Assembly (NCBI RefSeq): GCF_048773025.1 | Contig: NC_133574.1 | Span: forward strand, 12,851,501-12,915,500 | DNA length: 64,000 nt | Direction of reading: 5' to 3' | From: Camelus bactrianus | Taxonomy: Eukaryota; Chordata; Mammalia; Artiodactyla; Camelidae | Part shown: piece by piece, positions 14,901-28,370 of the stretch | How the letters are laid out: every line of letters begins with the position of its first letter | How positions within the stretch are numbered: position 1 is the first letter of the stretch | Program-made: the position numbers and the translations under genes | The notes under the pieces: generated by a model | Databases searched by the model: none | What the model was told of the DNA's origin: nothing | The model's input: the letters and a program-made list of their open reading frames with translations, nothing else

Positions 14901-16039
14901 ATCTGTAAAATGTATTTAAAAGTACGTTAATGAGAATATTCACGAATGTATATTAAAACCACCATGTGCGTCTATCTCCGTTCGTGGATGTGTCAAAACA
15001 AAAGTGGCAGAAAAGACTTTCAAAGAGTTAGAGAATTTTCAGAAAAAAATGCTTAAGTCATGGTTGGGATATATTTCAAACCAAGTATTAATAGGAAAAC
15101 ACGTAAAAAGAATGGATATGAAAGTTGGGTTTGCGCACTATGTATTTCTAACATTTGAAGTTTGCTCTTGTTTGTGTTTTTTCTTTTCTTCTGTTTTTAA
15201 ATGGAGGTACCGGGAATGAGCACACGGAATTCGGCATGCTAAGCAAGCATTCTATTTACCACTAACCTATGTCCTTCCCCGAGTCAACTAGCTTCTCGGC
15301 ATAGATAAAATAAAACACAAAACACTTTTTCACGGTTCACTGCCTTACAAAACATGTTAGATTGCTGAAGCGCAAAGATTTTTGAGGCCTTCTTCCCCGT
15401 ATCACATTAAGTCTCACATCAGACCGAGTGGGAGACAGGTCTCAGGACCCTTGACTGAAGAGACCACAGGCCCCGGGTTCGGGTGTTTCTTCCATAACCG
15501 ATCATCGGCTGTGGAAGTTCAGGGCTCCAATATCTGCATACAGTGACAGGGGCGGGCTTGTCCTACAGGGAGCCCGGAACGTGGTGTTTGTTGAAGGCCC
15601 GTGTGCAGAACCGACACGTCTGCCCTCCGTCAGAGGACCCTCTTTCCCTGTACAACAGACACCTCCCTCCCCAGGGCAGGACGGGGAAGACGCGGTCCAT
15701 CAAGTGCGTCTGCTAAGGGACCAGAGGGACACGGCCGTGAGCCCAGTCACGGCCGCCCGTTCACGGGGAAGCACCGGAGAGCATCCTACCCTTCTTCTGC
15801 AGTGAATCCAGGAAGAAACAGAGGACTATGCTTTCCTATTACCGAGCGGAGCAGCTGGCGTTGGGGTCGAGATTGCACAGGGCACCAAGGGGGACGAGGT
15901 GCAGGTGCCAAGCTGGGCGACGAAGGTCCAAACCCGGGGCAGGCCACGCAAGCTGGTCCTCGGAAATGTTGGGGCACTCCAGCCCACGGGGTGACCTTCA
16001 GGACAGAAGGGAGGGTTGGGTTGGATGACAGACAAAAGC
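11931..16039 (-). repeat. Array unit U4
   Basis: Segments: d 13525-13598, c 13860-13992 and b 14844-14902 are open; a 15843-15995 is one base short. SINE B 13714-13799, SINE A 15203-15280. First unit of the second 12.33-kb higher-order block and closest to U1. Confidence 0.95.
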
Positions 16040-19000
16040 GCCAACAACGACAAGAGACGAAACCCAACGATGCAGCCGTCGGAACCGGGCACCCTCCCCT
16101 CCACCGGGTGCCCAGAGAGCAGCACGGAACCACACGCTCTGCCCAGCCCTCTGGGGCCTGCCTGCAGCCTGGGCCGCACAGGGGGACACGGGGATACGAC
16201 CCTGACGCCGAACGACGCCGCCGCCGCTGTCTCCAAGTGGAGTAAGCCAAGGGTACTCTTGCCCGAGAGGCTGCACACAGAGATTCCAGCACACGGGCAA
16301 ACTAGCGCCTTCCCAACAGCCAGCCGCTCTGGGCAGGACGGCACTCCCCGCCAACTTCACCAGCTCAACGCAAGCTTGCCCGGAGAGGACCAGGAACACG
16401 GAGACGGGACGGAAGTGAAGAGCTCATTCTCCACACGAGCAAGCACAGCCGCACCAGGGTCACCGCTCTGCCTGCAGGGCTCTGCCTGCAGGACACTGCC
16501 AGGCCCTCTCTGCCCCCTCCTCACAAAGGGCCCTCTTCCGCCCCGCATTGGCTGCCCCTGGGCGCAAAGAGCCCTGGGGAGCTGGGCATCCCGGAGTCCT
16601 GCGGCGGAGCTGGCCAAGGGCTCCTGAGGGGACAAGGCTGTCCTCAGAAGGGACTCAGGCTCCGCTACAATCATCCCTATTCTCAGGGACGTCTGGAATT
16701 TACGTTCGCTACGGAACGCACCCTACTTGCGTGCTACGGGAGAGTGACGTGTGGAGTCTCAACCCCACACCTGACACCAAAGGGACTGTACCAGCTCGTG
16801 CGCAAAACCCCACGGTGTGCCATGAGACCGACGAACAGGTCTGACATCTTCCAGGGCAGGCCCTACCCCGCGCAGGGTGGGGGAAAATCACAACGTACGC
16901 ACTCTGGTGCGCATGGGAATACCCCCGCAGGGAAGGAGGCATTTTCACGGCGGGCTCTTTCCCTTCCAGCCTCTATTCCCTACTACAAACGCACCATCTC
17001 CGAGAGCCAGGCTTTTCTGCCCAGACTACAACTGGAGGCAGCGGCCAAGACACACTTAACTCCCGAGAAAAGACAGTGACGGGCTGTGACTTTTACCACA
17101 CCCAGGAAGACTCAAAATTGCACAAAGCACACCGTACAAAGCTGGAGGTAGTGCTTTGCCCCTTTACCAGTTAACAGGGTCTGAATGGACATTCTAAAAA
17201 GGAGAATCACCTGGCATGAGCCGGGAAACCATTCAAAAGTACGATGACACAGAAATCCGTCTCAGTGACCCAGGAGCAACCCCAGGTGCAGGAGGTCAGG
17301 AAGGAGTCAGCCGAGCCAGGAGAAGTCAGTGTGGAGCGAGGGCTCACCCTACTCACGCTGTTTCGAGAAAATCACAGTCAAAGTCTGCGGACCCCGGCTC
17401 CTAAGCACTCCCTCATGGCTCCTGCAGGCACCAGCCAAGGCGAAGTGCTCCCGGGAGAAGCAGCCCACTGGCTCCTGGGCAAGAGTTTTGAGTCTGAAAA
17501 GGCAGCGACACGCCATGCCAGACCCGTCACAGGACACACAGTCTGCAGACGAGGCCAGGAACGGCTGCCGGGAGAAAGGGAAGATCACCTTTCCCAGGAC
17601 GAGGTCCAACAGAGAATGACCACCCCACTTACCTGGGCCTCCGGGGCCGCCACAGGTGGGCGGGCGCTGCCGGGCCACTCCGGAGCCGTGCCAGGTCCCG
17701 CGTCGGCTAAAAACCACAGAAAAGTATGGAGGATTAGGCTTTCCTGCGTAGACACTTCTGAAGAGAAACAAAAGCTTTGAGCCTTCCTTCCCTCCTTCCT
17801 TCCCCGTATCACACTCATTTCTTGGAGGAACTGGATACTGACCCCAGGAAATCCTGCATGCTAAGCCCGCAATCTCTCCACTGCTGAGCTACATATACCC
17901 TTCCCCCCAGAGCACACTAGTTTCTAGGCACAGAGAACAAGAAATGCCAGCCACGTTCACTAACTTACCCAGTATGTAATAAGCTCTGTGTGCTCCACCA
18001 ACAGAGGTCAGTGTTTTATGATCCGTCAGCTCCTGCGGAGCCAATTCTACAGTCCAAGTAGCATACTCCGGTTTTGTAATTTCGGGCTTAGTCGCCCCTT
18101 CCAAGGAACACAAAAAAGATAAATCAGGAACCGAGATTCAGATCATGTGCATACGCTGAGTCAGTCAGGTAGACCAGTGTTATTTACAGAAGCTATCAGA
18201 ACATAAGCCCTATCCTGGGAGAAGCTGGCGGTACAAGTAAAAGGCAGATTCTCCTCTCTGTTCTGCCAGAGGCTCAGGATCCATGAAAACAAATGAGCAC
18301 CGAAATGTTTCAACAGCTCTACAACTGAGGTGAACGGGTACAGTAACGCCACAAAGGACAAGAGAGTCCGCTGCACGTGGATAGCTCAGGGAATGCTGGG
18401 AAGACCGCACTGTTTCATAAAAGAGAGATCCAGTACAGAGGGTGGATGTGGAGGGTCTTTGGGGAAGGGCAGCCTGAGTAAAAGGAGCAGGTGGGAAACA
18501 GCGTAAGGCATTAAGGAAACTAGAACACTGTTACTGGCGGTGGAAGGGGAAGACAAAACATGCTGCCTTGAAAATGAAACATCACTTAATTAATTTCAAG
18601 TGAGGACGGCAAAAAGAAGAACCAACCACAAGATACATGTAACTTTCGCAGGGATGAATTTCTTTTCAATATCCTCTAATAAACTGTAAGGGAAAGACCC
18701 TGAAAAAAAGAATGCCCACACAGACACTATTTTCACAACGTGAGTCTGGAAAATGGACACAAGTGCATTATCCAGTCCTACGGCATTAAGCACAGAATCA
18801 CATCCTAAACTGTAAGTTAAAAGCATAAGTCAAAAATTCTCATCAGCAGATGCAAACGTGAAAATGCACACTCACACCAACCCCCGGTTTATGACTCAGA
18901 AACCCCTGGTACTTATATAGACACACAAGGACATTAAAAACAAGAGACTGTACCTCATCCCAGGAAGATTCTCTTCCTCTCTCTTCTGTAAAGTGGCGCA

Positions 19001-20149
19001 CTGACACACCATCTGTAAAATGTAGTTAAAGGTACGTTAATGAGAATATTCACGAATGTATATAAAAACCACCATGTGGGTCTATCTCCGTTCGTGGATG
19101 TGTCAAAACAAAAGTGGCAGAAAAGACTTTCAAAGAGTTAGAGCATTTTCTGAAAAAAATGCTTAAGTCACGGTTGGGATATATTTCAAACCAGGTAGTA
19201 AGAGGAAAACACTTGAAAAGAATGGATATGGAACTTGGGTTTGCGCACTATGTATTTCTAACATTTGAAGTTTGCTCTTGTTTTAGTTTTTTCTTTTCTT
19301 CTGTTTTTAATTGGAGGTACCGGGAATGAGCACACAGAATTCGGGATGCTAAGCAAGCATTCTATTTACCACTAACCTATGTCCTTCCCCGAGTCAACTA
19401 GCTTCTCGGCATAGATAAAATAAAATACAAAACACTCTTTCACTGTTCACTGCCTTACAAAACATGTTAGTTTGCTGAAGCGCAAAGATCTTTGAGGCCT
19501 TCTTCCCCGTATCACACTAAGTCTCACAACAGACCGAGTGGGAGACAGGTCTCAGGACCTTAGACTAAAGAGACCACAGGCCCCTGGTTCGGGTTTTTCT
19601 TCCATAACCGATCATCGGCTGTGGAATATCAGGGCTCCACTCGCCGCAGACAGTGACAGGGGCGGGCTTGTCCTACAGGGAGCCCGGAATGTGGTGTATG
19701 TTGAAGGCCCATGTGCAGAACCGACAGATCTGCCCTCCGTCAAACGACCCTCTTTCCCTCTACAACAGACACCTCCCTCCCCAGGGCAGGACTGGGAAGA
19801 CGCGGTCCATCAAGTGCGTCTGCTAAGGGACCAGAGGGACACGGCCGTTAGCCCAGTAACGGCCGCCCGTGCACGGGGAAGCCCCGGAGAGCGATCTGCC
19901 CTTCTTCTGCAGTGACTCCAGGAAGAAACAGAGGACTATGCTTTCCTCTTACCGAGCGGAGCAGCTGGCGTTGGGGGCGAGGTTGCACAGGGCACCAAGG
20001 GAGACCATGTGCAGGTGCCAAGCTGGGGTACGAAGGGCCACACCCGGGTCAGGCCACGCAGGCAGGTCCTTGGAAAGTTTGGGGCCCTCCGGGCCACGGG
20101 GTTACCTGCAGGACAGAAGGGAGGGCTGGGTTGGATGACAGACATAAGC
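16040..20149 (-). repeat. Array unit U5
   Basis: Segments: d 17633-17706 (open), c 17969-18101 (acceptor lost), b 18954-19012 (open), a 19953-20105 (one base short, in-frame TGA). SINE B 17823-17908, SINE A 19313-19390. Near-identical to U2: translations of its GC-rich half are unchanged over more than a kilobase. Confidence 0.95.
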
Positions 20150-23100
20150 GCCAACAACGACAAGAGACGGAACCCAACGCAGCAGCCGTCGGCACCGGGC
20201 ACCCTACCCTTCACCGGGTGCCCAGAGAGCAGCACGGTGCCACACGCTCCGCCCAGCCCTCTGGGGACTGCCTGCAGCCTGGGCCGCACAGGGGGATACG
20301 GGGATACGACCCTTATGCCGCACGTCACCGCCGCCGCTGTCTCCAATTGGAGGAAGCCAAGGGTCCTCTTGCCCTAGGGGCTGCACACAGAGATTCCAGC
20401 ACACGGGCAAACTAGCGCCTTCCCAACAGCCAGCCGCTCTGTGCGGGACGGCCCTCCCAGCCAACTACCCCAGCTCCACGCAAGCTTGCCCGTCGCTGAC
20501 CAGGAACACGTAGACAGGACGGACGTGAAGAGCTCATTCTCAACACGAGCAAGCAGAGCCGCACCAGGGTCACCGCTCTGCCTGCAGGGCTCTGCCTGCA
20601 GGACCCTGCCAGGCCCTCTCTGCAGCCTCCTCACAAAGGGCCCTCCTCCGCACCGCAGGGGCTGCCCCTGTGCGCAAAGAGCCCTGGGGAGCTGGGCATC
20701 CCGGTGTCCTGTGGCGGAGCTGGCCAAGGGCTCCTGAGGGGACAAGGCTGTCCTCAGAATGGACTCAGGCTCCGCTACAATCATCCCTATCCTCAGGGAC
20801 GTCTGGATTTTACGTTCGCTACGGAACGCACCCTACCTGCGTGCTACGGGAGTGTGACGTGGGGAGTCTCAACCCCACACCTGACACCAAAGGTACTATA
20901 CAAGCTCGTGCGCAAAACCCCACTGTGTGCCATGAGACCGACGAGCAGCTCTGACAGCTTCCAGGGCAGGCCCGACCCAGAGCAGAGTGGGGGACAAACA
21001 CAACGTACGCACTCTGGTGGGCATTGGAATTCCCCCGCAGAGAAGGAGGCATTTTCACGGCGGGCTCTTTCCCTTCCAGCCTCTATTCCCTACTACAAAC
21101 GCACCATCTCCGAGAGCCAGGCTTTTCTGCCCAGACTACAACTGGAGGCAGCGGCCAAGACACACTTAATTCCCGAGAAAAGACAGTGACGGGCTGTGAC
21201 GTTTACCACACCCAGGAAGACTCAAAATTGCACAAAGCACACCGTACAAAGCTGGAGGGAGGGCTTTGCCCCTTTTCCAGTTACCAGGATCTGAATGGAC
21301 ATTCTAAACAGGAGAATCACCTGGCCTGAGCAGGTAAACCTGTCAAAAGAACGATGACACAGAAATCCGTCTCAGTGACCCAGGAGCAACCCCAGGTGCA
21401 GGAGGTCAGGAAGGAGTCAGCCGAGCCAGGAGAAGTCAGTGTGGAGCGAGGGCTCACCCTACTCACGCTGTTTCGAGAAAACCACAGTCAAAGTCTGCGG
21501 GCCCCGGCTCCTAAGCACTCCCTCATGGCTCCTGCAGGCACCAGCCAAGGCGACGGGCTCCCGGGAGAAGCAGCCCACTGGCTCCTGGGCAAGAGTTTTG
21601 AGTCTGAAAAAGGCAGCGACACGCCATGCCAGACCCGTCACAGGACACACAGTCTGCAGACGAGGCCAGGAACGTCTGCCGTGAGAACGGGAAGATCACC
21701 TTTCCCAGGACGAGGTCCAACAGAGAATGACCACCCCACTTACATGGGCCTCCGGGGCCGCCGCTGGTGCGCGGGTGCTGCCGGGCCACTCTGGAGCCGC
21801 GCCAAGTCCCGCGTCGGCTAAAAACCAAAGAAAAGGATGGAGGATTAGGCTTTGCTGCGAAGACACTTCTGAAGCGAAACAAAAGCTTTGTGCCTTCCTT
21901 CCTTCCTTCCTTCCCCCTATCATACTCGTTTCTTGGAGGAACTGGATACTGACCCCAGGAACTCCTGCATGCTAAGCCCGCATTCTCTCCACTGCTGAGC
22001 TACATATACCCTTCCCCCCAGAGCACACTAGTTTCTAGGCACAGAGAACAAGAAATGCCAGCCACGTTCACTAACATACCCAGTGTATAATAAGCTCGGT
22101 GTGCTCCACAAACAAAGGTCAGTGTTTTATGATCCGTCAGGACCTGCGGAGCCAATTGTACAGTCCAAGTAGCAGAATCTGGTTTTGTAATTTCGGGCTT
22201 AGTCGCCCCTTCCTAGGAACACAAAAAAGATAAATCAGGAACCGAGATTCAGATCATGTGCATACGCTAAGTCAGTCAGGTAGACAAGAGTTATTTAACG
22301 AAGCTATCAGAACATAAGCCCTATCCTGGGAGAAGCTGGCGTTACAAATAAAAGGCAGATTCTTTCTCTGTTCATCCAGAGGCACAGGATCCATGAGAAC
22401 AAATCAGCACAGAAATGTTTCAACAGCTCTTCAACTGAGGTGAACTGGTAAAGTAACGCCACAAAGGAAAGGAGTGTCCGCTGCACGTGGATAGCTCAGG
22501 GAATGCTGGGAAGACCGCACTGTTTCATAAAAGAGACATCTAGCGCAGAGGGGGGATGTGGAGGGGCTTTGGGGAAGGGCAGCCTGAGTAAAAGTAGCAG
22601 GTGGGAAAAGCGTAAGGCATTAAGGAAACTAGACCACTGTTACTGGCGGTGGAAGGGGAAGACAAATCATGCTGCCTTGAAAATGAAACATCACTTCATT
22701 AATTTCAAGTGAGCACGGCTAAAACAAAAACCAACCCCAAGATACACCTAACTTTCCCAGGGATGAATTTCTTTTCAATATCCTCTAATAAACTGTAAGG
22801 GAACGACCCTGAAATAAAGAATGCTCACACAGACACTGGTTTCAAAACGTGAGTCTGGAAAATGAACACAAGTGCATTATCCAGTCTTACGGCATTAAGC
22901 ACAGAATCACATCCTAAACTGTAAGTTAAAAGCATAAGTCAAAATTTCTCATCAGCAGAAGCAAACGTGAAAATGCACACTCAAACCAACCCCCGGTTTA
23001 TGACTCAGAATCCCCTGGTACTTATATAGTAACACAAGGGCATTAACAAGAATAGACTGTACCTCATCACAGGAAGATTCTCTTCCTCTCTCTTCTGTAA

Positions 23101-24259
23101 AGTGGCGCACTGTCACACCATCTGTAAAATGTAGTTACAGGTACATTAATGAAAATATACACGAATGTATATTAAAACCATCATGTGCGTCTATCTCCGT
23201 TCGTGGATGTGTCAAAACAAAAGTGGCAGAAAAGACTTTCAAAGAGTTAGAGCATTTTCTGAAAAAAATGCTTAAGTCACGGTTGGGATATATTTCAAAC
23301 CAGGTAGTAAGAGGAAAACACTTAAAAAGAATGGATATGGAACTTGTGTTTGCGCACTATGTATTTCTAACATTTGAAGTTTGCTCTTGTTTGTGTTTTT
23401 TCTTTTCTTCTGTTTTTAATTGGAGGTACCGGGAATGAGCACACAGAATTCGGGATGCTAAGCAAGCATTCTATTTACCACTAACCTATGTCCTTCCCCG
23501 AGTCAACTAGCTTCTCGGCATAGATAAAATAAAATACAAAACACTCTTTCACGGTTCACTGCCTTACAAAATATGTTAGTTTGCTGAAGGGCAAAAGATC
23601 TTTGAGGCCTTTTTCACCGTATCACACTAAGTCTCACATTAGACCGAGTGGGACACAGGTCTCAGGACCCTTGACTGAAGAGACCACAGGCCCTGGTTTC
23701 GGGTGTTTCTTCAATAACCGATCATCGGCTGTGGAAAGTCAGGGCTCCAATCCCTGCAGACAGTGACAGGGGAGGCTTGTCCTCCAGGGAGCCCGGAACG
23801 TGGTGTTTGTTGAAGGCCCGTGTGCAGAACCGACACGTCTGCCCTCCGTCAGAGGACCCTCTTTCCCTCTACAACAGACACCTCCATACCCAGGGCAGGA
23901 CGGGAAAGGCGAGGTCCATCAAGTGCTTCTGCTAAGGGACCAGAAGTACACGGCCGTGAGCCCAGTCACGGCCGCCAGTGCACGGGGAAGCCCCGGAGAG
24001 CGATCTGATCTTCTTCTGCAGTGACTCCAGGAAAAAACAGAGGACTATGCTTTCCTTATACCGAGCCGAACAGCTAGGGGTGGGGGGCGAGATTGCACAG
24101 GGCACCAAGGGGGACCAGGTGCAGGTGCCAAGCTGGGTGACGACGGGCCACACCCGGGGCAGGTCACGCAGGCTGGTCCTCGGAAAGTATGTTGCCGTCT
24201 GGCCCACGGGGTGACCTGCAGGACAGAAGGGAGGGCTGGGTTGGATGACAGACAAAAGC
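20150..24259 (-). repeat. Array unit U6 (mosaic)
   Basis: Segments: d 21744-21817, c 22080-22212, b 23063-23121 and a 24062-24215 (full 154 nt, open). Segment d ends in CAT before its GT donor, as in U1 and U4. SINE B 21934-22019, SINE A 23422-23499. The first 1.5 kb follows U3 at 12,330 bp spacing; from about 21.66-21.74 kb it follows the U1/U4 type, which marks a recombination or conversion switch. Confidence 0.94.
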
Positions 24260-27200
24260 GCCAACACCGACAAGAGACGAAACCCAACGCAGCAGCCGTC
24301 GGCACCGGGCACCCTCCCCTCCACCGTGTGCCCAGAGAGCAGCACGGTGCCACACGTTCCACCCAGCAATCTGGGGCCTGACGGAAGCCTGGGTCGCACA
24401 GGAGTCATGGGGATACGACTCTGAGGCCGCACATCGCCGCCTCCGCTGTCTCCAAGTGGAGGAAGCCAAGGGTCCTCTTGCCCGAAGGCTTCACACAGAG
24501 CTTTCAGCGCACGGGCAAACTAACGCCTTCCCAACAGCCAGCCGCTCTGGGCGTGACGGCCCTCCCCGCCACCTTCCCCAGCTCCACGCAAGCTTGCCCA
24601 GCGCGGACCAAGAACACGGAGACGGGACGGATGTGAAGAGCTCATCATCCACACGAGCAAGCAGAGCCGCAAAAGGGTCACAGCTCTGCCTGCAGGGCTC
24701 TGCCTGCAGGACCCTGCCAGGCCCTCTCTGCCCCCTCCTTACAAAGGGCCCTCCTCCACCCTGAAGGGGCTACCCCTGGGCACAAAGAGCGCTGGGGAGC
24801 TGGGCATCCCTGTGTCCTGCGGCGGAGCTGGCCAAGGGCTCCTGAGGGGACAAGACTGTCCACAGAAGGGACTCAGGCTCCGCTACAATCATCCCTATTC
24901 TCAGGGACGTCTGGTTTTTACGTTCGCTACGGAACGCACCCTAATTGCGTGCTACGGGAGAGTGACGTGGGGAGTCTAAACCCCACACCTGACACCAAAG
25001 GGACTGTACAAGGTCGTGCGCAAAACCCCACGGTGTGCCATGAGACCGACGAGCAGCTCTGACAGCTTCCAGTGCAGGCCCGACCCAGAGCAGGGTGGGG
25101 GACAAACACAACGTACGCACTCTGCTGCGCATCGGAATTCCCCCTCAGGGAAGGAGGCATTTTCACGGCGGGCTCTTTCCCTTCTAGCCTCTATTCCCTA
25201 CTTCAAACGCAACATCTCCGAGAGCCAGGCTTTTCTGCCCAGATTACAACTGGAGGCAGCGGCCAAGACACACTTAACTCCCGAGAAAAGACAGTGACGG
25301 GCTGTGAAGTTTACCACACCCAGGAAGACTCAAAGTTGCACAAAGCACACCGTACAAAGCTGGAGGGAGGGCTTTGCCCCTTTTCCAGTTACCAGGATCT
25401 GAATGGACATTCTAAACAGGAGAATCACCTGGCCTGAGCCGGGAAACCAGTCAAAAGAACGACGACACAGAAATCCGTCTCAGTGACCCAGGAGCAACCC
25501 CAGGTGCAGGAGGTCAGGAAGGAGTCAGCCAAGCCAGGAGAAGTCAGTGTGGAGCGAGGGCTCACCCTCCTCATGCTGTTTCGAGAAACCCACAGTCAAA
25601 GTTTGCGGGCCCCGGCTAATAAGCACTCCCTCATGGCTCCTGCAGTCACCAGCCAAGGCGAAGGGCTCCCGGGAGAAGCAGCCCTCTGGCTCCTGGGCAA
25701 GAGTTTTGAGTCTGAAAAAGGCAGCGACATGACACGCCAGACCCGTCACAGGACACACCGTCTGCAGACGAGTCCAGGAACGGCTGCCGGGAAAACGGAA
25801 AGATCACCGTTCCCAGGACGAGGCCCAACAGAGCATGACCACCCCAATTAAGTGGGCCTCCGGGGCCGCCACAAGTGGGCGGGCGCTGCCGGGGGACTCC
25901 GGAGCCGCTCCAGGTCCCGCGTCGGCTAAAAACCACAGAAAAGGATGGAGGAATATGCTTTCGTGCGAAGACACTGCTGAGGCGAAACCAAACCTTTGCG
26001 CCTTCTTTCCTTCCTTCCTTCCCCGTATCACACTCGTTTCTTGGAGGAACTGGATACTGTCCACAGGAACTCCTGCATGCTAAGCCCGCATTCTATCTAC
26101 TGCTGAGCTACATACACACTTCCCCCCAGAGCACACTACTTTCTAGGCACAGAGAACAAGAAAAACCTGCCACGTTCACTACCTTACCTACTGTATAATA
26201 AGTTCCGTGTGCTCCAACAACAGAGGTCAGTGTTTTATGATTCGTCAGCTACTGTGGAGCCACTTCTACAATCCCAGTAGCATACTCCGGTTTTGTAATT
26301 TCGGGCTTAGTCGCCCCTTCCTAGGAACACATAACAAGATAAATCAGGAACCGAGCTTCCGATCATGTGCATACGCTTAGTCAGTCAGGTAGACAACAGT
26401 TATATACCGAAGCTATCAGAACATAAGCCCTATCCTGGGAGAAGCTGGCGGTACAAGTAATAGGCTGATTCTCCTCTCTGTTCTGCCAGAGGCACAGGAT
26501 CCATGAAAACAAATCAGCACAGAAAAGTTTCAACAGCTCTCCAACTGATGTGAACGGGTACAGTAACGCCGCAAAGGACAGGAGCGTCCGCTGCACGTGG
26601 ATAGCTCAGGGAATGATGGGAAGACCGCACTGTTTCGTAAAAGAGAGATCCAGCGTAGAGGGAGGATGTGGAGGGGCTTTGGGGAAGGGCAGACTGAGAA
26701 AAAGGAGCAGGTGGGAAACAGAGTAAGGCATTAAGGAAACTAGACCTCTGTTACTGGCGGTGGAATGGGAAGACAAAACATGCTGCCTTGAAAATGAAAC
26801 ATCACTTCATTAATTTCAAGTGAGGACGGCTAAAACAAGAACCAACCCCAAGATACACCTAACTTTCCCAGGGATGAATTTCTTTTCAATATCCTCTAAT
26901 AAACTGTAAGGGAAAGACACTGAAAAAAGAATTCCCACACAGACACTGGTTTCACTATTTGAGTCTGGGAAATGAACACAAGTGCATTATCCAGTCCTAT
27001 GGCATTAAGCACAGAATCACATCCTAAACTGTAAGTTAAAAGCATAAGTCAAAAATTCTCTTCAGCAGATGCAAACGTGAAAATGCACACTCACACCAAC
27101 CCCCGGTTTATGTCTCAGAATCCCCTGGTACTTATATAGTCACACAAAGATATTAACAACAAGAGACTGTACCTCATCCCAGGAAGATTCTCTTCCTCTC

Positions 27201-28370
27201 TCTTCTGTAAAGTGGCGCACTGACACACCATCTGTAAAATGTTGTTACATGTACATAAATGAGAATATTCACGAATGTATATAAAAACCACCATGTGTGT
27301 CTATCTCCGTTCGTGGATGTGTCAAAACAAAAGTGGCAGAAAAGACTTTCAAAGAGTTAGAGCATTTTCTGAAAAAAATGCTTAAGTCACGGTTGGGATA
27401 TATTTCAACCCAGGTAGTAAGAGGGAAACACGTAAAAAGTATGGATATGGAAGTTGGGTTTGCGCACTATGTATTTCTAACATTTGAAGTATGCTCTTGT
27501 TTGTGTTTTTTCTTTTCTTCTGTTTTTAATTGGAGGTACCGGGAATGAGCACACGGAATTCGGCATGCTAAGCAAGCATTCTATTTACCACTAACCTATG
27601 TCCTTCCCCGAGTCAACTAGCTTCTCGTCATAGATGAAATAAAATACAAAACACTCTTTCTCGGTCCACTGCCTTACAAAACATGTTAGTTTGCTGAAGC
27701 GCAAAAGAACTTTGAGGCCTTCTTCCCCGTAAAACACTAAGTCTCACATCAGACCGAGTGGGACACAGGTCTCAGGACCCTTGACTGAAGAGACCACTGG
27801 CCCTTGGTTCGGGTGTTTCTTCCATAACGTATCATCGGCTGTGGAAGTTCAGGGCTCACCTCGCTGCAGACAGTGCCAGGGGCAGGCTTGTCCTACAGGG
27901 AGCCCGGAACGTGGTGTCTATTGAAGGCCAGTGTGCAGAACCGGCACGTCTGCCCTCCGTCAGAGGACCCTCTTTCCCTCTACAACAGACACCTCCCTCC
28001 CCAGGGCAGGACGGGGAAGACGCGGTCCATCAAGTGCGTCTGCTAAGGGACCAGAGGGACACGGCCGTTAGCCCGGTCTCGGCCGCCCATGCACGGGTAA
28101 GCCCCGGAGAGCGATCTGCCCTTCTTCTGCAGTGAATCCAGAAAGAAACAGAGGACTATGCTTTCCTCTTACAGAGTGGAGCAGCTGGCGGTGGGGGGCG
28201 AATATGCACAGGGAACCAAGGGGGACCAGGTGCAGGTGCCAAGCTGGGCGACGACGGGCCGCACCCGGGGCAGGGCACGCAGGCTGGTCCTCGGAAAGGT
28301 TGGGGACCTCCGGCCCACAGGGTGACCTGCAGGACAGAAGGGTGGGCTGGGTTGGATGACAGACAAAAGC
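24260..28370 (-). repeat. Array unit U7
   Basis: Segments: d 25852-25925 has lost its GT donor; c 26188-26320 carries an in-frame TAG; b 27173-27231 is open; a 28173-28326 is open at 154 nt. SINE B 26042-26127, SINE A 27532-27609. Its first half matches U9 at about 8,220 bp spacing. Confidence 0.95.
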
